Assembly: GCA_964526695.1 (NCBI GenBank)
Contig: CAZGJA010000017.1
Span: 124,001-188,000, forward strand
Origin: JABWBH01 sp964526695
Lineage (GTDB): Bacteria; Planctomycetota; Phycisphaerae; UBA1845
Direction of reading: 5' to 3'
Length of the DNA stretch: 64,000 nucleotides
Position 1 is the first letter of the stretch; every line of letters begins with the position of its first letter. Under the pieces are notes generated by a model, which searched no databases, was not told where the DNA came from, and saw nothing but the letters and a program-made list of their open reading frames with translations. The position numbers and the translations under genes are program-made. Positions 18,330-26,909 of the stretch are shown piece by piece.

Positions 18330-18962
18330 ATGAGTGCCCACCCCACGAACACGTCTAGACCGGCGACTGAGGCATTCGAGGACGCCCAGCTCTTGGCGGC
18401 GTTGCGCGCGGGCGACGCGGCCGCCTATGTGAAGCTCATCCGCACACATGGCGGGAGGATGCTGTCCGTGGCGTTGCGCTATCTGTCGCATGAGAACGAA
18501 GCGCAGGAGGCCGTGCAGGATGCGTTCGTGTCCGTGTTCCGCGCGGTGGGCGACTTCAAGGGCGAGTCGCGCCTGGCCACGTGGCTGCACCGCATCACGG
18601 TGAACGCGGCGCTGGGCATCCTTCGCAAGAAGAAGCGGCTGGAGCGCGAGACTTCCATCGACGCCTTGCTGCCGAAGTTCCTGCCCGACGGGCACCGGGA
18701 TGCGCGCGACGGCGCGTGGACGCAGGAGCGCGTGCAGCAGCTCGAGCAGGCGGAAACGCGCCGCGTCGTGCGCGAAGCGATCGGCAAGCTGCCGGAGATT
18801 CACCGCACCGTGCTCATGATGCGCGACATTGACGAGTTCAGCACCGAGGAAACGGGGCGCCTTCTCGGCATCCAGCCCAACGCGGTCAAGGCCCGCCTGC
18901 ACCGCGCGCGACAGGCGCTGCGAACCCTGCTTCAGCCCCACTGCCACGGAGTGTGCTCATGA
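18330..18962 (+). CDS. ECF-family RNA polymerase sigma factor (second)
   Basis: The 210-aa protein shows region 2 (NEAQEAVQDAFVSVFRAVGD, SRLATWLHRITVNAALGILR) and region 4 (LPEIHRTVLMMRDIDEFSTE, ETGRLLGIQPNAVKARLHRA) of group 4 sigma factors. An Arg/Lys-rich linker joins them. The frame is open upstream, but the ATG at 18330 gives the usual N-terminal length. Its TGA overlaps the ATG of the next gene by 4 nt, so sigma and anti-sigma are translationally coupled. It is not closely similar in sequence to the sigma factor at 13735-14358. Confidence 0.95.
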   Translation: MSAHPTNTSRPATEAFEDAQLLAALRAGDAAAYVKLIRTHGGRMLSVALRYLSHENEAQEAVQDAFVSVFRAVGDFKGESRLATWLHRITVNAALGILRKKKRLERETSIDALLPKFLPDGHRDARDGAWTQERVQQLEQAETRRVVREAIGKLPEIHRTVLMMRDIDEFSTEETGRLLGIQPNAVKARLHRARQALRTLLQPHCHGVCS

Positions 18963-19216
18963 CCTGCCGCGAGTTCGTCGACTACATCGAAGCCTACCTG
19001 TCCGGCGAACTGAGCGAGGCCGAGTGCCGCGAGCTGCGCGTCCACCTCGACATTTGTACCCAGTGCGTGGACTACCTCGACAGTTATCAGCAGACCATCC
19101 GCCTCAGCAGGATCGCCTGCTGCGCCGACAACGACCCGGTCCCCGCCGATGTGCCGGAAGATCTCGTCAAAGCGGTTCTTGCGGCCATGAAGCTGCGCCC
19201 GGTCGAGGATGCGTGA
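18959..19216 (+). CDS. Short soluble zinc-finger anti-sigma factor
   Basis: This 85-aa protein has Cys3 and the His29-x3-Cys33-x2-Cys36 motif, the same spacing as in the anti-sigma protein at 12986-13630, but no transmembrane helix. Soluble ZAS proteins can sense redox or zinc state in the cytoplasm. A GTG two codons upstream is possible, but the ATG overlaps the sigma stop (ATGA) and gives the conserved spacing. It is likely the inhibitor of the preceding sigma factor. Confidence 0.88.
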   Translation: MTCREFVDYIEAYLSGELSEAECRELRVHLDICTQCVDYLDSYQQTIRLSRIACCADNDPVPADVPEDLVKAVLAAMKLRPVEDA

Positions 19217-19451
19217 TTCGGCGCAAAGCGGGTGCAGGTCCGGTTGGCCAACCCGTCCGGCCTGAACCAACAGCCATGCAGCGATTCGCCTCAAGGCCCG
19301 CGTCAGCCCACCTCGGGCGCGTCCGCCCCTCGCCGGTCCGCTTGTCCGGACAGGGCTGGCGTCCTACACTTATTCAGACGATAAACGACTGGCAATATCG
19401 GATTCCGGTCGGCGTTGCTTCCCATCGGCGGGCAACGTGGAGGTTTTGCTG

Positions 19452-21089
19452 ATGCACATAAGCCGGGTTTGTCTGGGCGGTCTGGGAGTCTGGCTTGCGG
19501 CTGCGGCGTCCCCGGCGTGGGCGATCCCTCCTGCATGGGTGGACCGCGCGCAGGACCGCGACGACTGGCAGATGCTCTTCACGCTCGATCTGCTGGAGCA
19601 CCTCCAGCTCAGCCGGCCGCAACTCGCCAGGCTCCTGCCCCTCTACGAGGAAGCCAGCCGTCTGCGCGTCGAGTTTTACGAGAACCAGCGCGATGCGATT
19701 CAACTCGCCCTCGACGCCTATCCCCCGTATCGCGACGAGAAGAAGCTGGATCGCGGCATCACGCCCGCCGTCGAGGGACTCGCGGTCAAGGCCCATTCTC
19801 GCATCAAAGATCTGCAGATGGACTTCGACGGCGCGATGACCGAGCTTGAACAGCAGGTCGTCGAGACCGTGCTGACGCCGGCGCAGCGACGATTCGCCGA
19901 GCAGTACGAGCCGAGCCGCGCCCGCCTCATCGAGGAGGCCCGGGGCGGCCCGTCCCACGGAAAAGGCGGAGGAGATCAGCGCTCCGTCGCTTCTCGAAAG
20001 GGCGACGCCGGTGTGGGGCATCACGCGTTCCGGCAACAAAACGGCCCCACGATGAAGAACAGCCGACAAGGCGACGCCCGTCCAACCTCGCGCGAAGGGG
20101 CGCTGGGAAGCCGGCTTGAGTCGCTTCAAGAGGAGCTCAAGGACATAGAGCAGTTCTCGCATCCGCGCGCCGGCGCCCTGGGCAAACTCGTGCTGTCTCC
20201 GCACTGCGCGGAGGTGCTCTACCAAGGCGCGGGCCGGGCGATGCCGCAGATCGTCCAGCAGGCCGTCCGCATAGAGCAGAGCGGAACGAAGGATTACCCC
20301 AAGGCGCGCATGGAGCAGGAGACGCGCCGCGTGCTGGACCTCAAGAACGAAATCAACGACTGGAACCTGGTCAACGGGCTTCGGCTCTCCACTTCGCAGA
20401 TCGCCTACCTCACGCAGGCGGGGCTGGCGGCGGATGCCCGGCGGGCGCAGCAGCAGGCCAATCGCGCGCCGCAGCAGTGGCTCGACGCCGAGCTGCGCCG
20501 GCTGGAGGTCGCGGCGCGCTCCGTGCTTCAGCCGGGGCAGCAGAAGGTTCTCGACGCGTTCTCCACATGCTTCAAGGGCAAGCCAAGTCTGCGCGATCCG
20601 GTGCGCATTGGACAGGCGAACGACGAGACGGCCATCGAGGACTGGCTCGACCGGGCGCGGAAGCTGGATGACGAGTCTCTGCAACGGGCGATCGAGCATC
20701 GCGTGGACTCGGAGGAAAAACGCCTGCTGGGCCCGATGACGGACCGCGAGCGCAACGAGCGAATTCGCATTCTGCGCTCGGCGGTCGTGCAGGCACAGGG
20801 TATGGACGACGTGGACTTCGCGCTCAACCTCACGGACCTGGCGAAGTCCGCCGGCGTGGTCAGCCGCGCGTTCGAGATCAACCGGGAGATGGACAAAGTC
20901 CGCGCCGAACTCGGCGAGCCGGGCAAGATCACGCGCCTCATGTTCACGGACGGGTTCCTCGCCGCGATCCAGGAGCGAGCCCGCCAGCTTCGCAATCCGC
21001 AGCTCGCCCGCGGCGCGCCGGCCGCGGGAGAGATCAAGGCTGAAAACTGCGACCGCTCATGCGCCCTGCCGAAGTCCGAGTCGAAGTGA
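19452..21089 (+). CDS. Exported, mostly helical protein of unknown function
   Basis: The 545-aa product starts after a strong ribosome site (GTGGAGG, 8 nt before the ATG) and has a signal peptide ending ASPAWA. The mature part is almost entirely amphipathic helix. The first ~140 residues (LEHLQLSRPQLARLLPLYEE, later LTPAQRRFAEQY) recall the helical LTxxQ pattern of Spy/CpxP-type proteins, and a second copy-like region follows at about 310-370 (LSTSQIAYLTQAGL, VLQPGQQKVLDAF). I infer a periplasmic helical sensor or chaperone-like role only weakly. It follows the second sigma/anti-sigma pair by 235 nt on the same strand. Confidence 0.75.
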   Translation: MHISRVCLGGLGVWLAAAASPAWAIPPAWVDRAQDRDDWQMLFTLDLLEHLQLSRPQLARLLPLYEEASRLRVEFYENQRDAIQLALDAYPPYRDEKKLDRGITPAVEGLAVKAHSRIKDLQMDFDGAMTELEQQVVETVLTPAQRRFAEQYEPSRARLIEEARGGPSHGKGGGDQRSVASRKGDAGVGHHAFRQQNGPTMKNSRQGDARPTSREGALGSRLESLQEELKDIEQFSHPRAGALGKLVLSPHCAEVLYQGAGRAMPQIVQQAVRIEQSGTKDYPKARMEQETRRVLDLKNEINDWNLVNGLRLSTSQIAYLTQAGLAADARRAQQQANRAPQQWLDAELRRLEVAARSVLQPGQQKVLDAFSTCFKGKPSLRDPVRIGQANDETAIEDWLDRARKLDDESLQRAIEHRVDSEEKRLLGPMTDRERNERIRILRSAVVQAQGMDDVDFALNLTDLAKSAGVVSRAFEINREMDKVRAELGEPGKITRLMFTDGFLAAIQERARQLRNPQLARGAPAAGEIKAENCDRSCALPKSESK

Positions 21090-21166
21090 AACTCGGCGCG
21101 CCGCGCGAAAAGAGCGGCGAGCCGCCAAAGAAGATCAACGCCCCGCCGCAGTGGAGACCAACGCAC

Positions 21167-22312
21167 ATGTGTACCTCGCAACCTCAACCGGATCGACGGG
21201 ATTTCCTGGTTCAACTCGGCAGCGTCGGCGCGGCCGCGATGGCGGTGGGATCGCTCGCGCCGGGGTCGCGCGCGAAGGGCGCGCCCGCGGATCCCGTGTC
21301 CACACGCGAAGTGGACTACTTCGAATCGCTCCCGGGCGCCCGCGTGCAATGCCACGTCTGCCCGCTCAACTGCACGCTGGAGGACGGGGAGACCTGCTTC
21401 TGCCGCACGCGAACCAACGTGTCAGGCCGACTGCGCACGCGCGCGTACGACAACCCGTGCGTGCTGCGCGTGGAGGCGATCGAGAAAACGCCGCTGAATC
21501 ACTTCCGACCGGGCAGCCGGTGTCTCACGCTCGGCGTGGGCGGCTGCAACGCGCGATGCCTCTACTGCCAGAACTGGGAGCAGTCGCAGGCGCTGCCCGA
21601 GGAGGTCGCGCGGTTCGAGCTGACGCCGCAGCGCGCCGTGCAGGCCGCCATCGACCGGGACATCGACACCATTGCCTTCAACTACACCGAGCCGGTGGCG
21701 TTCCTCGAATACGCGCTCGACGTCGCCAGGCTGGCGAAGGCCCGGAAGCTCCACGTCGTCTGCGCCACCGCGGGCTTCATCAACCCCGATCCGTTGATCG
21801 AGTTCGCCAAGTATGTCGATGCGTTCGTGGTGACGATCAAGGGCTTCACCGAGACGTTTTATCATGACGTCCTGGGCATCAGCCTCGCGCCGGTGCTGCT
21901 GGCCGTCAAGACGATCCGCCAGCGCACCTCCTCGTGGCTGGAGATCGCGCACCTCATCGTGCCGGGTCACAACGACGACCTCAAGCAGACGCGGGAGCTG
22001 TGCGCCTGGGTGTGCAAGGAGATCGGTCCGACCACGCCGGTGCACCTGGCGCGGTTCGTCCCGGCGTACAAGCTTGACACGCTGCCGCAGACGCCCGTGC
22101 CCGTCCTCGAAGACGCTCTGCGCGCCGCCCGGCAGACCGGCCTGAAGCACGCGTACCTCGCCAACGTCGCCCCGCACCCGGCGGCGAACACGTGCTGCCC
22201 GCGGTGCTCGCGCCCGCTGATCGAGCGCGGCGGGTTCGACGTGCTGAAGCGCAGCGACGACCACGGTCAATGCCCCGGCTGCCGCCTGACGCTGCCGGGT
22301 GTTTGGGATTAG
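21167..22312 (+). CDS. AmmeMemoRadiSam-type radical SAM protein with Tat signal
   Basis: The 381-aa protein belongs to the PflA-like radical SAM enzymes of the AmmeMemoRadiSam group. The cluster motif is Cys127-x3-Cys131-x2-Cys134 (GGCNARCLYCQNW). An N-terminal cysteine-rich block (CHVCPLNC, CFC) and a C-terminal block (CCPRC, CPGC) probably bind further metal. Unusually, the N-terminus carries a twin-arginine signal (RRDFLVQLGS then a hydrophobic stretch), implying export in folded form with its cluster. The ATG at 21167 begins exactly at this signal. AMMECR1 and Memo partners are not in the window. The substrate is unknown for the family. Confidence 0.9.
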   Translation: MCTSQPQPDRRDFLVQLGSVGAAAMAVGSLAPGSRAKGAPADPVSTREVDYFESLPGARVQCHVCPLNCTLEDGETCFCRTRTNVSGRLRTRAYDNPCVLRVEAIEKTPLNHFRPGSRCLTLGVGGCNARCLYCQNWEQSQALPEEVARFELTPQRAVQAAIDRDIDTIAFNYTEPVAFLEYALDVARLAKARKLHVVCATAGFINPDPLIEFAKYVDAFVVTIKGFTETFYHDVLGISLAPVLLAVKTIRQRTSSWLEIAHLIVPGHNDDLKQTRELCAWVCKEIGPTTPVHLARFVPAYKLDTLPQTPVPVLEDALRAARQTGLKHAYLANVAPHPAANTCCPRCSRPLIERGGFDVLKRSDDHGQCPGCRLTLPGVWD

Positions 22313-22344
22313 CCGTCCGTGGTGAAAAGGACTTCTGCCTGGGG

Positions 22345-22364
22345 GACCGGCTTTCCAGCCGGTC
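22345..22364. repeat. Short dispersed hairpin GACCGGCTTTCCAGCCGGTC
   Basis: This 20-bp near-palindrome, with flanking sequence (TGGTGAA...GGGG), recurs at 40257-40276. It lies in the ~300-nt gene-free stretch 22313-22611, which otherwise shows only short hairpins. Confidence 0.8.
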
Positions 22365-22611
22365 ATTTGCGCCGGGAATCCCGATCCGGTCGAGCGATGA
22401 AAAGCCAGACCCGCAGACTTCCACCACGGGCTGTTAGAGCAAGCTCAGTTTTCGTGTAGCGAGCCGCGGACTTCAGTCCGCCCAGATTCACGGACATGGC
22501 AGGTCTTTGCACTTCGCCATAGCCGCTACACGAAATTGAATAGGCTGTAAGCCGTTGGGGAGGCTCGCGCGGAGCCGCAAAGCCCGCGTCGAGCCTGGCT
22601 CCGTGGCGGAA

Positions 22612-22767
22612 TCAGATGCGATGCGTGAGCAGCAGAATGACCACAACCAGCAGAACCAGCCCCAATCCGCCGCTGGGATAGTACCCCCAGTTGCGACTGT
22701 GGCCCCAGCGCGGCAGCGCGCCCATGAGCATCAGGATCAGCAATACGATCAGCACCGTTCCGAGCAT
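22612..22767 (-). CDS. DUF3309 small membrane protein
   Basis: A 51-aa peptide with two hydrophobic helices (MLGTVLIVLLILMLMGALP and LGLVLLVVVILLL) joined by the conserved loop RWGHSRNWGYYPSGG that defines DUF3309. The start is fixed by AAAGGAG 8 nt before the ATG at 22767. DUF3309 proteins are tiny inner-membrane proteins often found beside stress genes; the molecular role is unknown. Confidence 0.92.
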   Translation of the reverse strand: MLGTVLIVLLILMLMGALPRWGHSRNWGYYPSGGLGLVLLVVVILLLTHRI

Positions 22768-22889
22768 TTGAGTGCTCCTTTCCAGAGGCATGCAAGCGGC
22801 AAGACACGGCGTCACACAAGGATCGCCGACATTTCTTCTCAACGTTTCGCGTTCCATTCCACAGGCGCACCGCCTGTAGTCCGCAGGCG

Positions 22890-23363
22890 CTACGCCTGTT
22901 GCGTGGTCGTGGTCAGTCCGTGGGAGCGCATCGCCCCGGATTGAACCGCAGCGACGCCTCCCGCAATGTCGCGCAGCACCTTGGCGACTTCGGGAACATG
23001 AAAGGGCTTGGCGAAGACGGCGCGTGCGCCTTGCGTGCGCAGGTCGGCCTCCGTGTAAACCCCGAGGTGCCCGGTCATGAAGCAGCAGGGAATTTTCGGC
23101 GTCAACACCTGGATCGCCTTCAGCGTCCGCGGTCCGTCCATGCGGGGCATGAGCACGTCGAGCAGCACCACGTGGATGGTCTCGCAGTGTCCGCGATACA
23201 ACTCCAGTGCTTCCTGCCCGTCGGCCGCCAGCCAGACCGCGAATCCCTCGTGGTGCAGACCCAAGTCCAGCATGTGCCGAATGGAGGGTTCGTCGTCAGC
23301 GACCAGCACGCCGCATTTGCGCGGCATCATGCGCGAGCTCTTTTGACTCACAGCGTCAATCAT
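22890..23363 (-). CDS. Single-domain response regulator (receiver domain only)
   Basis: The 157-aa protein is a CheY-like receiver: acidic pair Asp23-Asp24, phosphoacceptor Asp69 (LLDVLMPRMDG), Thr97 (CFMTGH) and Lys119 (FAKPF). No output domain follows, so it acts by protein-protein interaction or as a phosphorelay intermediate. No histidine kinase is nearby. A GAGGAG ribosome site lies about 8 nt before the ATG at 23363; the ATG pair at codons 12-13 is an alternative. A strong terminator lies 58 nt upstream, so it is transcribed separately from the lipoprotein gene or attenuated there. Confidence 0.93.
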   Translation of the reverse strand: MIDAVSQKSSRMMPRKCGVLVADDEPSIRHMLDLGLHHEGFAVWLAADGQEALELYRGHCETIHVVLLDVLMPRMDGPRTLKAIQVLTPKIPCCFMTGHLGVYTEADLRTQGARAVFAKPFHVPEVAKVLRDIAGGVAAVQSGAMRSHGLTTTTQQA

Positions 23364-23420
23364 GCACAGACTCCTCGACAGGCGTGGTCACGCGATCCCC
23401 TCAACGGCGGGATCACGCTC

Positions 23421-23473
23421 AAAAAACCTCCGGGAGCCGGTGGTCTCTCCCATCCACCGGTCCTCCCGGAGGT
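23421..23473 (-). terminator. Strong intrinsic terminator upstream of the receiver gene
   Basis: On the minus strand CCTCCGGGAG-(GA)-CCGGTGG pairs with CCACCGG-CTCCCGGAGG (17 bp with a 2-nt bulge) across ATGGGAGAGA, followed by six T. It either ends transcripts from the lipoprotein gene or acts as leader attenuator of the receiver gene 58 nt downstream. Confidence 0.85.
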
Positions 23474-23589
23474 GTTGTAGGCTGCTTGCTTGGGCGAGCG
23501 GGTATCCATCGCGTTCTTCACGTGCCCGATTCCTTGCGCCGCGCTCGTGCTCCCATCGCATTCTGACGATTCCGGAACGGCGCCGCTTG

Positions 23590-23649
23590 GGGGAATCGGC
23601 CGACGTGTTCAAACCCCCGGAGACGTTTGAACACGCCGGCCGATTCCCC
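23590..23649. repeat. 25-bp inverted repeat with 10-nt loop
   Basis: GGGGAATCGGCCGACGTG plus TTCAAAC at 23590-23614 pairs with 23625-23649 with one mismatch. There is no T tract. It stands between the lipoprotein stop and the terminator at 23421-23473, in the gene-free stretch 23364-23770. Confidence 0.9.
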
Positions 23650-23770
23650 TGACCGCGCCTCCCGGTCATACCCATTCGTTCTTCGCCGAGCCCGCGACGG
23701 TTTTCCGAACCGTGCAAACCGTTGCCGCCCGCGTCGTCGCGAGAGTCAACGGATCGATGTCCGATGATGG

Positions 23771-23932
23771 CTAGTCAGAATAGGTTTGGTGGGATTGGCT
23801 CTGACGATCCCAGGAACTCGACATTCGATCGTCCCACCCGAGATTTCCGCGACATCCCACAAGGACCACGCCGGCCAGCAATGCCGCGAACATGGCCACA
23901 AACAACCCGGCTTTCTTCATGTCCTTCAACAT
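23771..23932 (-). CDS. Small lipoprotein
   Basis: A 53-aa peptide with a basic N-terminus, a hydrophobic helix and a lipobox LVGC, leaving a mature part of about 26 residues (CRGNLGWDDRMSSSWDRQ...). The start is supported by AGAGGA 6 nt before the ATG at 23932. Size and style resemble entericidin-like small lipoproteins, but I cannot assign a family. It follows the DUF2294 gene by 140 nt on the same strand. Confidence 0.7.
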   Translation of the reverse strand: MLKDMKKAGLFVAMFAALLAGVVLVGCRGNLGWDDRMSSSWDRQSQSHQTYSD

Positions 23933-24072
23933 TTGATTCCTCTGCTTTCGCTCCGCGCGCCTGTTGCACGCCTGAAATGTCTCCATGCACTCTCGACCTC
24001 GAGGACGGGAGGGTCGATCCGTGCGTCCCGCCGGCGCATCCGCGCGCCGCGAAGCTCCACGGCCTCCCTGGC

Positions 24073-24501
24073 TCAGTTCAGCCCGCTCGGCGTTCCCGCG
24101 ACACTCGCGTTCCAGACCTCCGAGGCGATATTGTGGGCCAGCAGATAGACCTGCACGACGGTTCCGCTGGTGAACACCGCCACCACCGTCCCCGTCGCCG
24201 GCTCGATTTCCGCCGTCGCTTCCCGCACCTTCACGCCGGTGATGCGCTGGATCTCCTGACGCATCGTGTCCGAGGCCGTGGCGAACAACTCGCGGTGAAA
24301 CTCCCGCACCTTGGCGGCGCCGTCCGGCGTCGAGGCCAGCGACTGCTCCGCCGGCGACAACGCACCGTGCAGCGTCACCACCAGCGTGCCCTCGCTCTGC
24401 ACCACGGTCACCGATTTCGGAATCAGACCCGTTCGCTGGTGCTCAAAGACTCTGGCGGCTTGGCCGATTCGTTCGGCCATCGTTAAATTGGACTTGTCCA
24501 T
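24073..24501 (-). CDS. DUF2294 protein (copy 1)
   Basis: A 142-aa cytoplasmic protein of the DUF2294 family, recognised by VTVVQSEGTLVVTLHGALSPAEQSL, a helix ending in FHRELFATASDTMRQEIQRITGVKV and the strand TGTVVAVFTSG. The function of the family is not established. A GTGAGGGG ribosome site precedes the ATG at 24501. It is preceded by a structured leader with its own terminator at 24547-24598, so expression probably depends on readthrough. A second DUF2294 protein is at 27581-27961. Confidence 0.88.
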   Translation of the reverse strand: MDKSNLTMAERIGQAARVFEHQRTGLIPKSVTVVQSEGTLVVTLHGALSPAEQSLASTPDGAAKVREFHRELFATASDTMRQEIQRITGVKVREATAEIEPATGTVVAVFTSGTVVQVYLLAHNIASEVWNASVAGTPSGLN

Positions 24502-24546
24502 CGCACGCGCCCCTCACCGCCGCGACGATCTCGTCGCGCCATGCAC

Positions 24547-24712
24547 AAAAAAAAGCCGACGGGGTCGCACCTTGGCAGATGAACGACCCCGTCGGCTTAC
24601 TCGCTGGCGGGCCTCCCGGCTGAACCGAGCTGCCCCCCAAAGTTAGTCTTCCGAATATTTTGACCCGGCAGGCTGCGCGAGCCGTAAAAACGCCCTCGCA
24701 CCCACCACGGCA
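24547..24712 (-). ncRNA. Structured leader RNA with terminator, copy 1 (riboswitch-like)
   Basis: A ~165-nt RNA from the promoter at 24719-24746. It has a conserved upstream block (GTCAAA.TATTCGGAAGACT), a hairpin block GGGGCAG-CTCGG-TTCAG-CCGGG-AGGC, then GAGTAAGCCGACG leading into a perfect 15-bp terminator stem (24553-24567 with 24584-24598) and eight T. The DUF2294 start is 46 nt further. The same order of blocks occurs at 27202-27362, with a T.G to C-G change keeping the hairpin. The class is unidentified. Confidence 0.7.
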
Positions 24713-24718
24713 TTAATA

Positions 24719-24746
24719 AGTATATACCCTGCTTTTGAAAAAGCAA
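24719..24746 (-). promoter_or_regulatory. Promoter of leader RNA copy 1
   Basis: TTGCTT (24746-24741), 16-nt spacer, TATACT (24724-24719) on the minus strand. The spacing equals that of the promoter of copy 2. Confidence 0.7.
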
Positions 24747-25011
24747 GTGCCTTTTTCTCGGTCCCTGCCGGACGCTGCTTAGAAGGGGTTGTTCGGAACT
24801 CCGGTCTTGCGTCTCCTGAAAGCCCCCAGGTCATCTGCCTGCCCCGATTCGATCAGGCGGACTCGACCTCGCGGTCATCTGTAACAATACATGCAGCAGG
24901 AACTTATGAGCGAGCGCCGCATTTGCCCTCGCGCTGCTGGCAAGTTTGCATCCAGAGGCTCCAAGCGTTTATCCCCATTCGACCGCACAGCAGGGGCTAT
25001 CCACCTCTACT

Positions 25012-25535
25012 GAGTCTCCAGTTGGCTCCGGTTGCCGGGCTTTGGAATTGCATGAACTTACGATCGTGCAGGGAAACCGACCGGAGGCTCTGTGCCCCGG
25101 AGAGCTTGGGATTTTTTGAATGACCCGCCCACGAAACACCAAATTCGGGTACCGGAACGTAGGTTCCTGACCCAAAACATGGGTGTTCGTGAGGGGTCGG
25201 TCGGAAAAAATCCCAAGCTCGGAGGGGCAACCGAGAATAGCCCAGCGATTTATCGCTGGGGGGTTCGCGGCGGTGGACCGAAAGTCCCGGAGGGACGGCT
25301 GAAGCACGGAGATGAAGTGTGCACATAGCGATCAAGATCAGTCGTCCCTCCGGGACTTCGCCGCCCAACGCCGCGTCTCCCAGCCATGAATGGCTGGGCT
25401 ATTCTCGAATGCCCCTCCGGGGCACAAAGGCGCGCCACATCGCAACCTCAAGAAAACCGATTCGTTCCGCACCGGAGTCAGTTGGACACTCAGGTCCACC
25501 TCTTTGTATCCGCAATCGGCGCAGGCCATGCGGCA
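25012..25535. repeat. Composite palindromic repeat element, copy 1
   Basis: The stretch 24747-25759 has no gene. It contains blocks with hairpins CCCAGCGATTTATCGCTGGG, CCCAGCCATGAATGGCTGGG, GTCCCGGAGGGACG paired with CGTCCCTCCGGGAC, and GCCCCTCCGGGGC, plus a flank around CGATCGTAAGTTCATGC. These blocks recur, mostly inverted, at 61074-61447. A direct copy-like flank (GTACCGGAACGTAGGTTCCTGAC..) at 25145-25205 is unexplained. Confidence 0.75.
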
Positions 25536-25759
25536 TGGCTTGATCGACGCGTGACGTTCTGGACGCGCTGACTGCTTGCGGCTGTCTGCCTCAGCCTGAG
25601 CCGCGCTTCGGGGGCGCAATCCCGCCCACAGGGGCCGTTGAACAAGATGCGAAACGGTGTCGCGTCGACAGATGAAAGCCCGTGAGAGGGGAATCTCGAC
25701 CCTTCGAGACTCCTCCCCCACGGATCCCACCTCAGGTCATGCGCTCAAGGCGCTCGTGC

Positions 25760-26293
25760 TCAGCCGCAGGCGACGTCGCACGCGGTTTTTTCCGCTCGTT
25801 GCCACGCATCGTGCGTCGCGCCCTTCACCATGCTCCAGTTCAACTTCGACAGCCCGCGATGGCTCTCCCAGTCACGAGCCAACTGCGGCTCGACATCGTT
25901 GAACGTCTTGCCGTGGCTCGTCGCGAAACTCTGCCAGCCATACTGAAACGCGGGTCCATACTGCTCATACGGCGTGCCCTGCGTAAAGTACGGGCGGCTG
26001 AGGTGCTCCTTGCGCCAGTACTCGTGTTCGGCGGTCGGATTGAGCGGCGCCGCGGTGAGTGCGCCGACGGCGCGTTTCCCGGCGGCCGCAGCGCTCGCGA
26101 CCGCGCCCACGACCGCGTCCTTGGCGACGGTGGCCGCATGGCCGATCGCGCCTCCGATCGCGGCGCCCTTCGCGCGTCCCGCGTCCTCGATGGCGTGCGG
26201 CGCATCAGCGCACGGCGCGCAAGCCGCCGAAGCCTTGTGCTTGTCGCCCTTGCCATTCCGGGGCGACACACCTTCATGCTGTTTCGAATCCAT
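25760..26293 (-). CDS. Glycine-zipper stress-associated protein
   Basis: A 177-aa protein with a polar N-terminus, a Gly/Ala-rich middle (AKGAAIGGAIGHAATVAKDA, VVGAVASAAAAGKRAVGAL) and a conserved aromatic C-terminal domain (YWRKEHLSRPYFTQG, YEQYGPAFQYGWQSFA, ARDWESHRG, AWQRA). I know this C-terminal pattern from uncharacterised bacterial proteins encoded near YciF-like genes, without a firm family name. Start fixed by AAAGGAGA before the ATG at 26293. It lies between DUF2294 copy 1 and the DUF892 gene on the same strand. Confidence 0.8.
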   Translation of the reverse strand: MDSKQHEGVSPRNGKGDKHKASAACAPCADAPHAIEDAGRAKGAAIGGAIGHAATVAKDAVVGAVASAAAAGKRAVGALTAAPLNPTAEHEYWRKEHLSRPYFTQGTPYEQYGPAFQYGWQSFATSHGKTFNDVEPQLARDWESHRGLSKLNWSMVKGATHDAWQRAEKTACDVACG

Positions 26294-26408
26294 TCTTGAA
26301 TCTCCTTTGTAAATGTCCTGTCCTCGCAAATCACGTTTTCCGCATCAGTCACCTGACGCGGGCCCACCTGCTCCACTCGTTGCACCGAGGCCAAGGCGCC
26401 TCGGTCCC

Positions 26409-26909
26409 TCATCGCCCGGCTTGGACCGGTTCCGGGTGGATCACCCGTTCCGCCAGCTCGGTGAAGCTCTCATCCGTCGCGCGCTCATCGTCCAGCGTCT
26501 GCTGGAGAAGCCCGGCGGAAGTCCCTTCCTCGAGCATCTCGGCGTAGGTTCGCGCGCAGCCGTAGCCGGCCATCTCGTAGTGCTCGACGCGCTGCGCCAC
26601 GGAGATCAGCCCCGCGTCCTTGATCGCCGGGTCGCCGTCCGCCCGGATCATCTCCTCGGCTTCCTCGAGGATGCCCTTCATCGCCTTGCACGTCGTTCTC
26701 TCGGGCTTCTCCTTCAGCGAAGCGAAGGCGCGTTCCAGTCGCCGCACGTGCTCCCGGGTCTGATCCAGGTGCCGCTCAAAAGCCAGGCGCAAGTCCTCGG
26801 ACGAGGCCGCCTTGACCATCTTCGGCAGCACCTTGACCAGTTGCCGCTCCGCGTCGTGCAGATCATTCAACTCATGGATGAACAACGATCTCAACGAATC
26901 CAGTTTCAT
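26409..26909 (-). CDS. YciF-like ferritin-fold protein (DUF892)
   Basis: The 166-aa product belongs to DUF892: SLRSLFIHELNDLHDAERQL is the signature first helix, with acidic and His residues on three later helices (HLDQTREHVRRLERAF, QRVEHYEMAGYGCARTYAEM, DDERATDESFTELAE). The family has a ferritin-like four-helix fold with a di-metal site and is induced by osmotic or general stress. The ATG at 26909 matches the family N-terminus although the frame is open upstream. Leader RNA copy 2 ends about 290 nt upstream. Confidence 0.92.
   Translation of the reverse strand: MKLDSLRSLFIHELNDLHDAERQLVKVLPKMVKAASSEDLRLAFERHLDQTREHVRRLERAFASLKEKPERTTCKAMKGILEEAEEMIRADGDPAIKDAGLISVAQRVEHYEMAGYGCARTYAEMLEEGTSAGLLQQTLDDERATDESFTELAERVIHPEPVQAGR

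Noticed and set aside
24547..24712. c-di-GMP, SAM, cobalamin, fluoride, glycine or guanidine riboswitch
   Set aside because: I compared remembered consensus motifs of these classes with both leader copies and none fits, so no class is assigned.
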